A stretch of 16,868 bases of DNA from Desulfobulbaceae bacterium UBA2775 (lineage in GTDB: Bacteria > Desulfobacterota > Desulfobulbia > Desulfobulbales > Desulfocapsaceae): positions 1 through 16,868 of the forward strand of contig DEIL01000170.1 in the NCBI GenBank assembly GCA_002352445.1. Direction: 5' to 3'. The translations under genes were made by a program, and so were the position numbers. Of this stretch, positions 8,301-14,889 are shown piece after piece. Position 1 is the first letter of the stretch. Each line of letters opens with the position of its first letter. The notes beneath the pieces were generated by a model. It searched no databases. It was not told where the DNA came from and saw only the letters and a program-made list of their open reading frames with translations.

Positions 8301-9027
8301 GTGTGGTATTCCGGTGGTAGGTACTATTAATATATCACAGCAAAATTTTGCTTTTCACCTGGAGCCTGAGGCCCATGCACAGAAGCTGAGTACAACACTG
8401 AATTGTTTTGTCGACCAGCAATTTAAAGCCGATGGCATACTTGATTTAGTAGGTGTTTTAGAGGGACATGGGACCGCAAAAGACCTGGCCATGTCAACAA
8501 CGGGTTACGTGAAGATGAGCATATCTGACGGACACCTCTACCATGATATTATACTGCTTAATATCTTAAAGTTCCTCAACGTCACGCAGGTTCTAGCCGG
8601 ACAAGTGAGTGCAGATGAAATGATGGAAGAAGGGGTGGGCTTTGATCGGTTGCAAGCACACGTCAAATTACAAGAAGGAGAGCTAGAAGTTAAAAAAATT
8701 ATCCTGGACGCTAACGAAATAAAGCTCAGTGGTACAGGGAAAATGAACATCCTTTCAAAGCAAATAGATTTTACGATATTAGCAGCACCACTAGCAGGGG
8801 AAAATATTCTTCTAGGCCATATCCCGCTGATTGGAGGAGCGCTTCAAACCATTACGACCATACCATTGAGCCTTACCGGGAAGATAGATGATATTAAAGT
8901 CATCCCACTCAAACCCTCGGCTGTAGGATTTAGTTTGCAAGAAATTATGAGGCAGGTATCTGGCATTCCCGTGAAACTAGTTCACCTAGATGATTATCAT
9001 GGAGCTGCCAAGAGTGACGACAAGTGA
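5359..9027 (+). CDS. AsmA-family envelope protein (1222 residues)
   Basis: Large inner-membrane-anchored periplasmic protein of the AsmA/YhdP/TamB group. Members of this group are thought to form long beta-rich grooves that carry phospholipids between inner and outer membranes. Residues 1-34 are a short basic head plus a hydrophobic anchor (about 8-31). An AsmA-type N-terminal region follows, including ENIEVYPEI and LKKAAVMRPKVTIWM. The long middle consists of alternating short beta strands of the form SGSV.., GTIDTS, LSLTGD. The C-terminal part (about 1045-1200) has an AsmA-like domain with SISDGHLYHDIILLNILK, then LSGTGKMNILSKQIDF and PLIGGALQ. The ATG at 5359 has only a weak AGG at 5344-5346 but gives a proper N terminus. 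It appears to stand alone in transcription. Family is clear; the cargo and exact paralogue are not. Confidence 0.85.
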   Translation: MKRVKKITIGLVAGVCSVLVLFTAVALIAPWLIEKTSLANKVRSKVSALVGGDFDYSRLHLSVFPSPHIVLVNPQIDIPKQLSASAENIEVYPEIITSLTGRRIVLKKAAVMRPKVTIWMPESTDRPQQHSRHVDISEVLPSLLKGFAKLPKILLSVDNGTISQGSVKLIYDQTSTFSFDSLDALIQNVSDSVTLRVTATSNMFENVSVTGTIDTSQSKGSAQVELGRLKLGAIYNIFLPDASLRIENGEADIDLGITLHDKENIALHFNCSAPNVRLLEAGQTTDIEVQTLSGSVNVNPASTTIAISKLLLGSPLMRISGSVKVSEEAPKLNLKLEGRNIDINSTRSVSLALSGSSSITQTIFDILKGGAIPLLTVSGQADTPSGLADLDNLVLQANLSNGNIVIPGADLVLTDVSGDVDMSKGILTGENVLAQWQNSTVKNGKFKIDLTKDPLPLHVEAGIDIDVADIPAILANFIKDQAFNNELALIKDLRGSATGALSLTGDTDQVNVDVSATDIKLSTRYHKIPYPLKVTDGGISYDGHKIQWERLNGSVGTSSFASFSGNLDLGKTKNFTIASGTSRIVIPDLMPWISSNKATRNIAEYYGGGNSILQLTEIQANGPLQDFRQSHFNLTGEFEDLTIQHLSRQPGPLKIVSLKFNADTEALNFSDVQVSMLDGSLTMSGKYLDYMADNKRDISLSFDGRMGPQLIGWVTDNVHSPPWLKLRPLSIRKSHLTYSYQGKHKISATLALQDNLAVITDVSLAKDAVIVDSLMVKDHLTKVSVTAKKMNQLLDVTFDGTLHESTLSQVAQITPQLRGSIDGKAKITLNLENPFDFSLLGEMNGEGLSVPITSKAPLIINNIEVKGVPDTITLKSANLSWSGTVLTLAGSVRPNASGALKVALDVEADRLDVDAIKENIRSQSTSQDKKTAPKTFSLPIEGEVHFKTNKLEAYGYAIQPLQADIRLQNNAADITLKDMVLCGIPVVGTINISQQNFAFHLEPEAHAQKLSTTLNCFVDQQFKADGILDLVGVLEGHGTAKDLAMSTTGYVKMSISDGHLYHDIILLNILKFLNVTQVLAGQVSADEMMEEGVGFDRLQAHVKLQEGELEVKKIILDANEIKLSGTGKMNILSKQIDFTILAAPLAGENILLGHIPLIGGALQTITTIPLSLTGKIDDIKVIPLKPSAVGFSLQEIMRQVSGIPVKLVHLDDYHGAAKSDDK

Positions 9028-9040
9028 GAGTACAGATTAA

Positions 9041-9196
9041 TTAATTGTTGGCGAACACTATCGACTTATTTTTTTTCAGTTGATAAATATTTTCAAGGCC
9101 TACACACCTATCAATAAAAGGACACTTTTCTAAGCTGCTTTTTTCAAAGAGACATTTTTTTAGGGAAACATATTTTCCACCTTGCAGCTTGTTCAA
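9041..9196 (-). CDS. Doubtful small cysteine-containing ORF in the asmA-purF gap
   Basis: A minus-strand reading frame ending at 9041 fills most of the gap between the AsmA and PurF-like genes. Starting at TTG (9196-9194) it gives 51 residues, basic, with three cysteines in the pattern KKCLF-EKCPFIDRC. The open frame continues upstream across the start of the PurF-like gene, which may only be chance. There is no ATG or GTG in the intergenic part and no strong ribosome binding site. The cysteine spacing could suit metal binding, but I do not recognise a family. Inverted repeats AAGCTGC/GCAGCTT (9132-9138 and 9184-9190) and TTGATA/TATCAA (9080-9085 and 9109-9114) lie in the same stretch. A run of eight T follows at 9069-9076. 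Confidence 0.18.
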   Translation of the reverse strand: MNKLQGGKYVSLKKCLFEKSSLEKCPFIDRCVGLENIYQLKKNKSIVFANN

Positions 9197-9267
9197 TTTT
9201 TCGGTAACACTTCTGTAAGAAGTAAAGAGTGATTTGCATTTAATTACAAACAAAAAGAGAGAAAGAA

Positions 9268-10671
9268 ATGGGTGGTTTTTTTGGTTGTGCCTCAAAGAAA
9301 AATTGCAATAAAGAACTTTTTTACGGAACTGATTATCTGTCTCACATGGGGACCAAACGCGGTGGAATAGCCACAGTAAACAAAAATGAATTCCACAGGA
9401 AAATTCATAATCTTGAAAATGCATACTTTCGATCAAAATTTGAATCAGACATTGATAAATTGACAGGTAATATGGGTATTGGTGTCATCAGCGATACGGA
9501 TTCCCAACCTATTCTCACCCATTCTCACCTTGGCAAATTTGCAGTGGTTACCGTTGGGAAAATTGCCAACATCGATGAACTGACCCAGGAGGCTTTTAAA
9601 AAAAATGTCCACTTTTCAGAATCCAGCCAAGGGGATATCAACCCCTCAGAACTTGTCGCCATTTTAATCAACCAGAAAGGATCATTTGAAGAAGGTATCT
9701 CAAATGCACAGGTAAAAATTAAAGGCTCCTGTTCTATGTTGGTGCTGACATCAACTTGTATATTTGCCGCAAGAGACAAGTTGGGCAGAACCCCTATCAT
9801 TATCGGCAAAGGAAACAGTGGTTTTGCTGCCAGTTCAGAATCATCTACTTTTTCCAACCTTGGATTTGAAGCTGATTATTTTGTTGGCCCCAATGAAATT
9901 GTTAAGATAACACCGGATGGGTATGAACAGGTTCAGGCACCTGGAGATAAAATGCAGATTTGCTCATTTCTATGGGTCTATTACGGGTATCCAGTCTCCA
10001 GCTATGAAGCCATAAATACGGAACAAGTCCGATATAATTGCGGAACCGCCCTGGCCAAAAGAGAAACATCCGCTGCTAATCTTGTTGCCGGTATTCCGGA
10101 TTCCGGCATTGGTCATGCGATCGGGTTTGCTAATGAAAGCAAGATTCCCTACATGCGACCCTATGTTAAATATACACCGACCTGGCCGAGAAGTTTTATG
10201 CCCCAAAACCAGGAAATGCGAGATCTTGTGGCACGAATGAAATTAATTCCCATCAGGGAAATTATTCAAGGAAAGCATATTATCTTTTGTGATGACTCTG
10301 TTGTCCGGGGTACCCAGTTGAGGGACAACACAGAGATACTGTATGAATACGGTGCAAAAAGTGTTCACATGAGAATCGCCTGTCCATGCCTGATTCATCC
10401 GTGTGAATTCCTCAATTTTTCAACATCTCGGTCAACGCTTGATCTGGCTGGTAGAAAAGCCATTTGTAAAATTGAAGGTACTGAAGATACAGATTTGACT
10501 GATTATGCAATTGATGGCTCAGATAAACATGAAGCCATGATTGCAAAAATTATTGATGAACTCAGCCTGACCAGCCTTAGGTATCAAAAATTAGATGACT
10601 TGGTCGCCGCCATTGGCATGCCCAAAGAAAAATTGTGTACCCATTGCTGGGATGCCTCCAGCTACTTTTAG
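9268..10671 (+). CDS. purF: PurF-like amidophosphoribosyltransferase lacking the glutaminase active site
   Basis: Normal PurF makes phosphoribosylamine from PRPP and glutamine, the first step of purine synthesis. This 467-residue protein has both domains in order. In the N-terminal Ntn-hydrolase domain the usual CGVFG reads GGFFG, so the catalytic Cys is Gly2. The glutamine-binding Arg, Asn and Asp of the B. subtilis enzyme align with Ser75, Val96 and Pro126. The phosphoribosyltransferase half is intact: VAGIPDSG (273-280), the loop TPTWPRSFMPQNQ (303-315), and the PRPP motif CDDSVVRGT (341-349). Four cysteines align with the B. subtilis [4Fe-4S] ligands: Cys232, Cys379, Cys457 and Cys460. 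The ATG at 9268 follows GAGAGAAAG. The protein may use free ammonia, depend on another ammonia source, or do a different reaction. The gene is isolated from other pur genes here. Confidence 0.85.
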   Translation: MGGFFGCASKKNCNKELFYGTDYLSHMGTKRGGIATVNKNEFHRKIHNLENAYFRSKFESDIDKLTGNMGIGVISDTDSQPILTHSHLGKFAVVTVGKIANIDELTQEAFKKNVHFSESSQGDINPSELVAILINQKGSFEEGISNAQVKIKGSCSMLVLTSTCIFAARDKLGRTPIIIGKGNSGFAASSESSTFSNLGFEADYFVGPNEIVKITPDGYEQVQAPGDKMQICSFLWVYYGYPVSSYEAINTEQVRYNCGTALAKRETSAANLVAGIPDSGIGHAIGFANESKIPYMRPYVKYTPTWPRSFMPQNQEMRDLVARMKLIPIREIIQGKHIIFCDDSVVRGTQLRDNTEILYEYGAKSVHMRIACPCLIHPCEFLNFSTSRSTLDLAGRKAICKIEGTEDTDLTDYAIDGSDKHEAMIAKIIDELSLTSLRYQKLDDLVAAIGMPKEKLCTHCWDASSYF

Positions 10672-10703
10672 AGTACATCTAAACACCGGAATTACTTGAC
10701 TCA

Positions 10704-10829
10704 TTAAAGGATTACCTTAGTACGCGATATAAAAAATAGCTCCATTCTTGAGTTATTACTTTTAAGGAATTCCAAAAACAGCATCTTATATGCGAAGCCC
10801 CAGGCACATCGGAACGTGATCTGTTTCAC
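10704..10829 (-). CDS. Possible 41-residue hypothetical protein with a strong ribosome binding site
   Basis: On the minus strand a GTG codon at 10829-10827 is preceded by a consensus Shine-Dalgarno, GGGGAGG at 10843-10837, with 7-nt spacing. The frame runs 41 codons, begins with KQITFRCAWGFAYKM after the start, and stops at 10704. It has no recognised family. The upstream half lies in the locally G+C-richer patch, so the frame might be a leftover of a mobile or decayed gene. Only the ribosome-binding-site quality supports it. Confidence 0.25.
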   Translation of the reverse strand: MKQITFRCAWGFAYKMLFLEFLKSNNSRMELFFISRTKVIL

Positions 10830-10986
10830 ACTTTTACCTCCCCGGCGGCTTATTGAATTACCTCACGGAAAGATAAGAAAAAGAAGAAAATATAAAGGAA
10901 ATAAAGGAAGAAAAGGAACCAGATTCAAAGAAGAGCAAACAGAGAAGAAAAAACACAACATAACTAATCTCGCAGCATAACTACTA

Positions 10987-11178
10987 TTATGTTCTTGCTT
11001 TCACCCAAGCATCTGGCGTCCACTCTGTAGCAGGATTGTTCATTTCATGAAAGTAGATATTATAAGAGGTGAGGTTAAGAGGCTGTAGGCATACAGTCAC
11101 TTGGCCTTCTTCCTGTTTACTTAATTTAAAAAACCGGATTTGCCGAAGTAATTTTTCCTCCTTGTAATAATCAGTCAT
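10987..11178 (-). CDS. Possible 63-residue hypothetical protein
   Basis: A minus-strand ATG frame of 63 codons, with the C-terminal sequence EWTPDAWVKART. It has a mixed, soluble composition without membrane segments and no recognised family. A perfect AAGGAGG (minus strand, 11163-11157) lies inside the frame shortly after the ATG rather than before it. No ATG, GTG or TTG follows at a suitable distance. No good ribosome binding site precedes the ATG itself. It may be a genuine small gene or chance. Confidence 0.25.
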   Translation of the reverse strand: MTDYYKEEKLLRQIRFFKLSKQEEGQVTVCLQPLNLTSYNIYFHEMNNPATEWTPDAWVKART

Positions 11179-11242
11179 AAAACATACTATGATCCAAATC
11201 TGACTCGAGAGGGACGGTTAGTTAAATATTCCGTTGTTATTT

Positions 11243-11251
11243 TGGGATAAT
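11243..11251 (+). promoter_or_regulatory. Candidate extended -10 promoter for the liv-type operon
   Basis: TGGGATAAT at 11243-11251 fits an extended -10 element (TG, one base, then GATAAT). The -35 region at the proper distance (TAAATA, 11223-11228) is poor, as allowed for extended -10 promoters. A start near 11258 would give a leader of about 80 nt before the TTG start of livG. Confidence 0.3.
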
Positions 11252-11338
11252 AATCTAAATGTCTATTCAACTATGGTGACTCGGGAATCGTCAAATTCTG
11301 TGCAATGGACAGCCACTAAAGGCAAATAGGATAGAGCA

Positions 11339-12136
11339 TTGACACACAAAAAACACTTGCTCCATGTAGTAGATTTGGTAAAACGCTTTGGTGGGCTTGT
11401 CGCGGTATCAGATTACAGTTTGACCCTGGAACAGGGCGAGTTGGTGGGGTTGATCGGTCCAAATGGGGCCGGAAAAACTACTGTATTCAACCTCCTTTCC
11501 GGCGTTTTAAAATCCAGTTCAGGCAATTTTTTTTTTAACTCCCAAAATATCACAAAATTTTCTCCTGCCCAGACTGCCAGGGTTGGAATTGCAAGAACCT
11601 TTCAAAATATACGGCTCTTTGAAGATCTAAGCGTTTTAGACAATATAAAGGTTGCCTTTCATATGCACCATGGGAAAGGCTTTTTAAATACAATTTTTCA
11701 TACAAAAAAATTTCGCCAAACAGAAAAAGAGATTACCCAAAAGGCGATGGAATTTGCTGAATTAATGAACCTTACAGAGCTTATACACGAGCCGGCTAAG
11801 AAGCTTCCTTATGGCGATCAGCGAAGAGTGGAGATTGCCAGAGCCCTTGCGACAAACCCGAAACTTTTGCTACTGGATGAGCCAGCCGCCGGGATGAATC
11901 CCCAGGAAACTGCAGAACTCATGAGAACAATAAAAGAAATTCATGCAAAACAGGATATGACCATTCTCATTGTTGAGCATGACATGCGTCTGGTAATGAA
12001 TTTGTGTCAGCGTCTTCAAGTTCTGAACCAGGGGCAACTGCTTGCCCAGGGAACCCCTGAAGAAATTCAGAATTCTCCTGAGGTTATTAAAGCCTACCTT
12101 GGTTCTCCAAAGGAAAATCCTCATGCTATCTGTTGA
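11339..12136 (+). CDS. livG: Branched-chain-type ABC transporter ATP-binding protein LivG
   Basis: First of two ATPases of a LivGFHM-type importer. Motifs: Walker A GPNGAGKT (40-47), Q-loop RTFQNIRLFEDLSV (86-99), the LivG-type signature LPYGDQRRVEIARAL (156-170), Walker B LLLLDEPAAGMNP (176-188) and H-loop IVEHDMRLV (His214). The 265-residue length fits LivG. The start is TTG at 11339: an in-frame stop at 11327-11329 excludes an upstream start, and AGGA at 11328-11331 is 7 nt away. Ten consecutive T at 11527-11536 encode part of NFFF (63-66), a slippage-prone tract within an essential domain. The gene overlaps livF by 14 nt. It heads a six-gene operon ending in a creatininase-family hydrolase. 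Confidence 0.94.
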   Translation: MTHKKHLLHVVDLVKRFGGLVAVSDYSLTLEQGELVGLIGPNGAGKTTVFNLLSGVLKSSSGNFFFNSQNITKFSPAQTARVGIARTFQNIRLFEDLSVLDNIKVAFHMHHGKGFLNTIFHTKKFRQTEKEITQKAMEFAELMNLTELIHEPAKKLPYGDQRRVEIARALATNPKLLLLDEPAAGMNPQETAELMRTIKEIHAKQDMTILIVEHDMRLVMNLCQRLQVLNQGQLLAQGTPEEIQNSPEVIKAYLGSPKENPHAIC

Positions 12137-12845
12137 AAACATTGATGTCTACAGGGGGAGGACCCATGTCCTCCGTCAAGTAGATATTCATGTCAAGCAT
12201 GGTGAAATTATTGCGCTTATCGGTGCAAACGGGGCTGGAAAAACAACAACACTAAGAACAATTTCAGGCCTGCTGCACCCGGCAAAGGGAAAAATCCTTT
12301 ATGCCGCAGGTAAAGGAAAAAGACAAATTGAAATTTCTTCGTTGCCACCTGAGCAGATTGTTAGCACAGGCGTTTCCCATTGCCCAGAAGGTAGAGGGGT
12401 TTTTTCGCAACTTTCAGTAAAGGAAAATCTCCTTGTAGGTGCCTATTTGCGCAAGGATAATAAAATAGAGCAGGACATTCAGTCCATTTATGAGATGTTT
12501 CCTATACTCGAAGAGCGATCAACTCAGGCAGCAGGAAATCTCTCAGGCGGAGAGCAGATGATGCTTGCCCTTGGCCGATCTCTAATGAGCCGTCCGAAAC
12601 TTTTAATACTGGATGAGCCATCCTTGGGCCTTGCCCCCCTTGTCATCGAAACCATATTTAACAAGTTAAAAAAAATTAATACAGAAGGGGTCACCATCCT
12701 CATCGTAGAACAGAATGCTGTTATGGCGCTCGAGCTGTCGCATAGAGCATATGTTCTAGAAACTGGCAGGGTGACTCTTTTTGGCCGGAGTGCAGATCTT
12801 ACCCTTAACCCAGAGGTTCAAAAAGCCTACCTTGGAGGAGAATAA
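12123..12845 (+). CDS. livF: Branched-chain-type ABC transporter ATP-binding protein LivF
   Basis: Second ATPase of the importer, working with LivG. Motifs: Walker A GANGAGKT (34-41), PEGRGVFSQLSVKENL (88-103) typical of LivF, signature LSGGEQ (140-145), Walker B LLILDEPSLGLAP (160-172) and IVEQN (194-198), where the usual H-loop histidine is glutamine, as in known LivF proteins. I place the start at ATG 12123, preceded by AAAGGA at 12109-12114. This gives 240 residues and the normal N terminus MLSVENIDVY. A longer open frame back to 12042 only reads through the livG end in another phase. It overlaps livG by 14 nt and its TAA shares a base with the livH ATG. Confidence 0.95.
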   Translation: MLSVENIDVYRGRTHVLRQVDIHVKHGEIIALIGANGAGKTTTLRTISGLLHPAKGKILYAAGKGKRQIEISSLPPEQIVSTGVSHCPEGRGVFSQLSVKENLLVGAYLRKDNKIEQDIQSIYEMFPILEERSTQAAGNLSGGEQMMLALGRSLMSRPKLLILDEPSLGLAPLVIETIFNKLKKINTEGVTILIVEQNAVMALELSHRAYVLETGRVTLFGRSADLTLNPEVQKAYLGGE

Positions 12846-13741
12846 TGGACTTTGGGTATATTGCACAGCAGTTGGCCAACGGATTGATACTCGGAAGCAT
12901 GTACGCCCTTGTTGCAATCGGGTTTTCCATGATATATGGGATTGTCCGACTCATCAATTTTGCCCATGGCGATATTGTCATGATCGGTGCTTTTACAACA
13001 CTGGTCCTTATGGAGACAGCAGGGCTTCCCTTTCCACTGGTGGCATTCTTTGTTCTTCTCACGGGCTGTGGTATGGGCATACTCATTGAGAGAATCAGTT
13101 TTCGTCCTATGCGGGGTGCTCCTCAGGTGACAGGGTTTATCGCCTCCCTTGGTATCTCCATTATGTTACAGAATCTTGGAATACTCACCCTGAGCGCTCA
13201 GCCGAGAAACTTTAGTTTCCCAAGTTATATGCAGCGAATACTCAATCTAGGGCCCGTAAGTTTCAGAGTTGTTGATGTTGTCATTATTTTAACGGCCTTT
13301 TTTCTGATGGTAGCTCTTATTTTTCTCGTTCAAAAAACAAAGCTAGGCATTGCAATGAGGGCAACAGCAGAAAATATTGATGTCGCCAGGCTGATGGGTA
13401 TAGATATTAACAAGACGATCATGGCCACATTTGCAATCGGAAGTGGTCTTGCAGCTATTGCAGGACTGATGTGGGGTGGGAAATTTGGTCAGATAGATCC
13501 CCTGATGGGGTATGTTCCGGGGCTGAAATCATTTGTTGCAGCAGTTATCGGTGGAGTTGGATCAATTCCTGGTGCCATTCTCGGAGCCTTCATCCTTGGA
13601 CTTTCTGAAGTCCTTTTTGTGGGTCTTTTGCCACCTATTTATTCTTCATACAGAGATGCCTTTGTATTCGGTGTCCTGATCATCATCTTGATCGCCATGC
13701 CCAACGGACTCCTTGGCAAAGATATAGGGGATAAAGCGTAA
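12845..13741 (+). CDS. livH: Branched-chain-type ABC transporter permease LivH
   Basis: Inner-membrane permease of the LivH family, 298 residues with about eight hydrophobic segments. Family marks include the N-terminal LANGLILGSMYALVAIGFSM, then INFAHGDIVMIGAF, RPMRGAPQVTGFIASLGISI and the cytoplasmic loop GIAMRATAENIDVARLMGI. The C-terminal AVIGGVGSIPGAILGAFILGLSE is also diagnostic. Its ATG overlaps the livF stop by one base (TAATG), and GGAGGAG at 12834-12840 sits 4 nt upstream. The stop overlaps the livM ATG in the same way, which indicates translational coupling through the membrane components. Confidence 0.96.
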   Translation: MDFGYIAQQLANGLILGSMYALVAIGFSMIYGIVRLINFAHGDIVMIGAFTTLVLMETAGLPFPLVAFFVLLTGCGMGILIERISFRPMRGAPQVTGFIASLGISIMLQNLGILTLSAQPRNFSFPSYMQRILNLGPVSFRVVDVVIILTAFFLMVALIFLVQKTKLGIAMRATAENIDVARLMGIDINKTIMATFAIGSGLAAIAGLMWGGKFGQIDPLMGYVPGLKSFVAAVIGGVGSIPGAILGAFILGLSEVLFVGLLPPIYSSYRDAFVFGVLIIILIAMPNGLLGKDIGDKA

Positions 13742-14754
13742 TGGAATCGAATCGTCCCCGTTACTGCCTTGGTCTCCTGATCATGTTTATGGTTGTTTTT
13801 TCCCTCGGAATTGAAAGGACAGCAAATGATTACATCCTTGCTATTGTAAGTTTTACCGGTATCAACATTATCCTGGCCGTCAGCCTGAACGTAACAAACG
13901 GATTTGCAGGCCTCTTTTCACTTGGGCACCCAGCTTTCATGGCTATCGGCGGCTATACAACCGCTCTTTTAACCTTTTCTATGGAAAAAAAGCCTCTCTT
14001 CCTGCCAGATCTCCCCCAGTGGCTGATTCCTGTTCATCTTCCATTTTTCCCGGCTCTTCTGGTGGGTGGCTGCTTTGCTGCCTTGGTAGCACAAATTGTT
14101 GGCATATCTGTCCTGCGATTAAAAGGACACTATCTTGCCGTAGCAACAATGGGATTTCTTATCATTGTCCAGGTGCTATTGAATAATGCAAATTCTATCA
14201 CCCGCGGCCCGCTTGGATTAAACGGGTTAGAGGAGTTTACCAACGTTTCCTGGGTAGCAGGTTGGGTTGTTGTAACCATTTACACATGTTGGAAAATTAA
14301 ATTCTCTTCTCTTGGTAGATCAATGCTTGCCGTAAAAGAAGACAGTATGGCTGCCAACTCCCTTGGTGTAGACCTGTTTTATACACGTAATTTTGCCCTT
14401 ACAGTGGGCGCCTTTTTCGCTGGAGTTGCCGGAGGTTTATGGGGTCATTTGATCACAGCCGTAACCCCTGGCTCATTTTCTCTTATCATGTCATTTAATA
14501 TTATTGTCATGGTGGTTGTTGGCGGCACAGGAAGTATAACCGGTTCTGTCACGGCCGCGATTATTTTCACTTTAGCCATTGAATGCTTCCGACCGCTGGA
14601 AGAGAATTTCGGCATTTATGGCGTGGGCGAAATCGTTATTTCTCTGGTTCTTATCCTCATTCTTATTTTCAAGCCCAGTGGCATGTTCGGAACGGGCGAG
14701 CCCAAATTCGTCACTGGGAAGTATAAACAACTTAGCCCGACAAACGGGAAATAA
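13741..14754 (+). CDS. livM: Branched-chain-type ABC transporter permease LivM
   Basis: Second permease, partner of LivH in the membrane channel. It has 337 residues, a common length for the short LivM form (E. coli LivM is longer). Characteristic segments are LAVSLNVTNGFAGLFSLGHPAFMAIGGY, RLKGHYLAVATMGFLIIVQ, TRGPLGLNGL and the cytoplasmic loop LGRSMLAVKEDSMAANSLGV. MVVVGGTGSITGSVTAA near the C terminus also fits. Hydrophobic segments cover most of the protein. Its ATG overlaps the livH TAA by one base; only GGGG at 13727-13730 could serve as ribosome binding site, so coupling is likely. The last codons overlap the first of two small hairpins. Confidence 0.95.
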   Translation: MESNRPRYCLGLLIMFMVVFSLGIERTANDYILAIVSFTGINIILAVSLNVTNGFAGLFSLGHPAFMAIGGYTTALLTFSMEKKPLFLPDLPQWLIPVHLPFFPALLVGGCFAALVAQIVGISVLRLKGHYLAVATMGFLIIVQVLLNNANSITRGPLGLNGLEEFTNVSWVAGWVVVTIYTCWKIKFSSLGRSMLAVKEDSMAANSLGVDLFYTRNFALTVGAFFAGVAGGLWGHLITAVTPGSFSLIMSFNIIVMVVVGGTGSITGSVTAAIIFTLAIECFRPLEENFGIYGVGEIVISLVLILILIFKPSGMFGTGEPKFVTGKYKQLSPTNGK

Positions 14755-14830
14755 GCAACTCATCCCGATAAACGGGATAATGCCTTTACCAAATTTTTCT
14801 GCACTCAGTTTACTACCCCCCTCAAGGGGT
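14736..14830. repeat. Small hairpins between livM and the binding-protein gene
   Basis: Two related hairpins are arranged in tandem. CCCG-ACAAA-CGGG at 14736-14748 overlaps the livM end, and ATCCCG-ATAAA-CGGGAT at 14762-14778 follows; the loops differ by one base. A third one, ACCCC at 14815-14819 and GGGGT at 14826-14830, follows. None has a T tract behind it, so transcription probably continues into the binding-protein gene. They may adjust mRNA stability between the permease and binding-protein segments. Confidence 0.45.
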
Positions 14831-14889
14831 GTTCAAAATAGGGAGAAAATTTTATAAGGCACTAAAAAACCTCACTAAGGAGATTGAAA

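Larger units (their letters stand above)
10672..11338. other. 667-bp intergenic region with an A/G-rich tract
   Basis: No confident gene is visible in this gap. From 10867 to 10918 the plus strand is almost pure purine (only four T), and A/G richness continues to about 10952. To its left, 10801-10850 is locally G+C-richer and contains CCCCGGCGGC, unlike the A+T-rich surroundings. Two small minus-strand ORFs are listed separately, as is a candidate promoter at 11243-11251. A TTGACT hexamer at 10696-10701 has no good -10 partner. I see no tRNA or known riboswitch core. Confidence 0.5.

Noticed and set aside
10696..10723. TTGACT with TAGTAC as a promoter after purF
   Set aside because: The -10 match is weak and no plausible plus-strand gene lies directly downstream.
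10816..10980. Plus-strand GTG frame of 54 codons reading through the purine tract
   Set aside because: The lysine and arginine richness simply follows from the A/G tract, and no ribosome binding site precedes it.
12042..12122. N-terminal extension of livF
   Set aside because: The 27 extra residues overlap the livG end in another frame, and the internal ATG at 12123 has a good AAAGGA site and the family's normal N terminus.
14884..14889. TTG start two codons upstream for the LivK-like protein
   Set aside because: It is one base from the AAGGAG site; ATG 14890 has ideal spacing.
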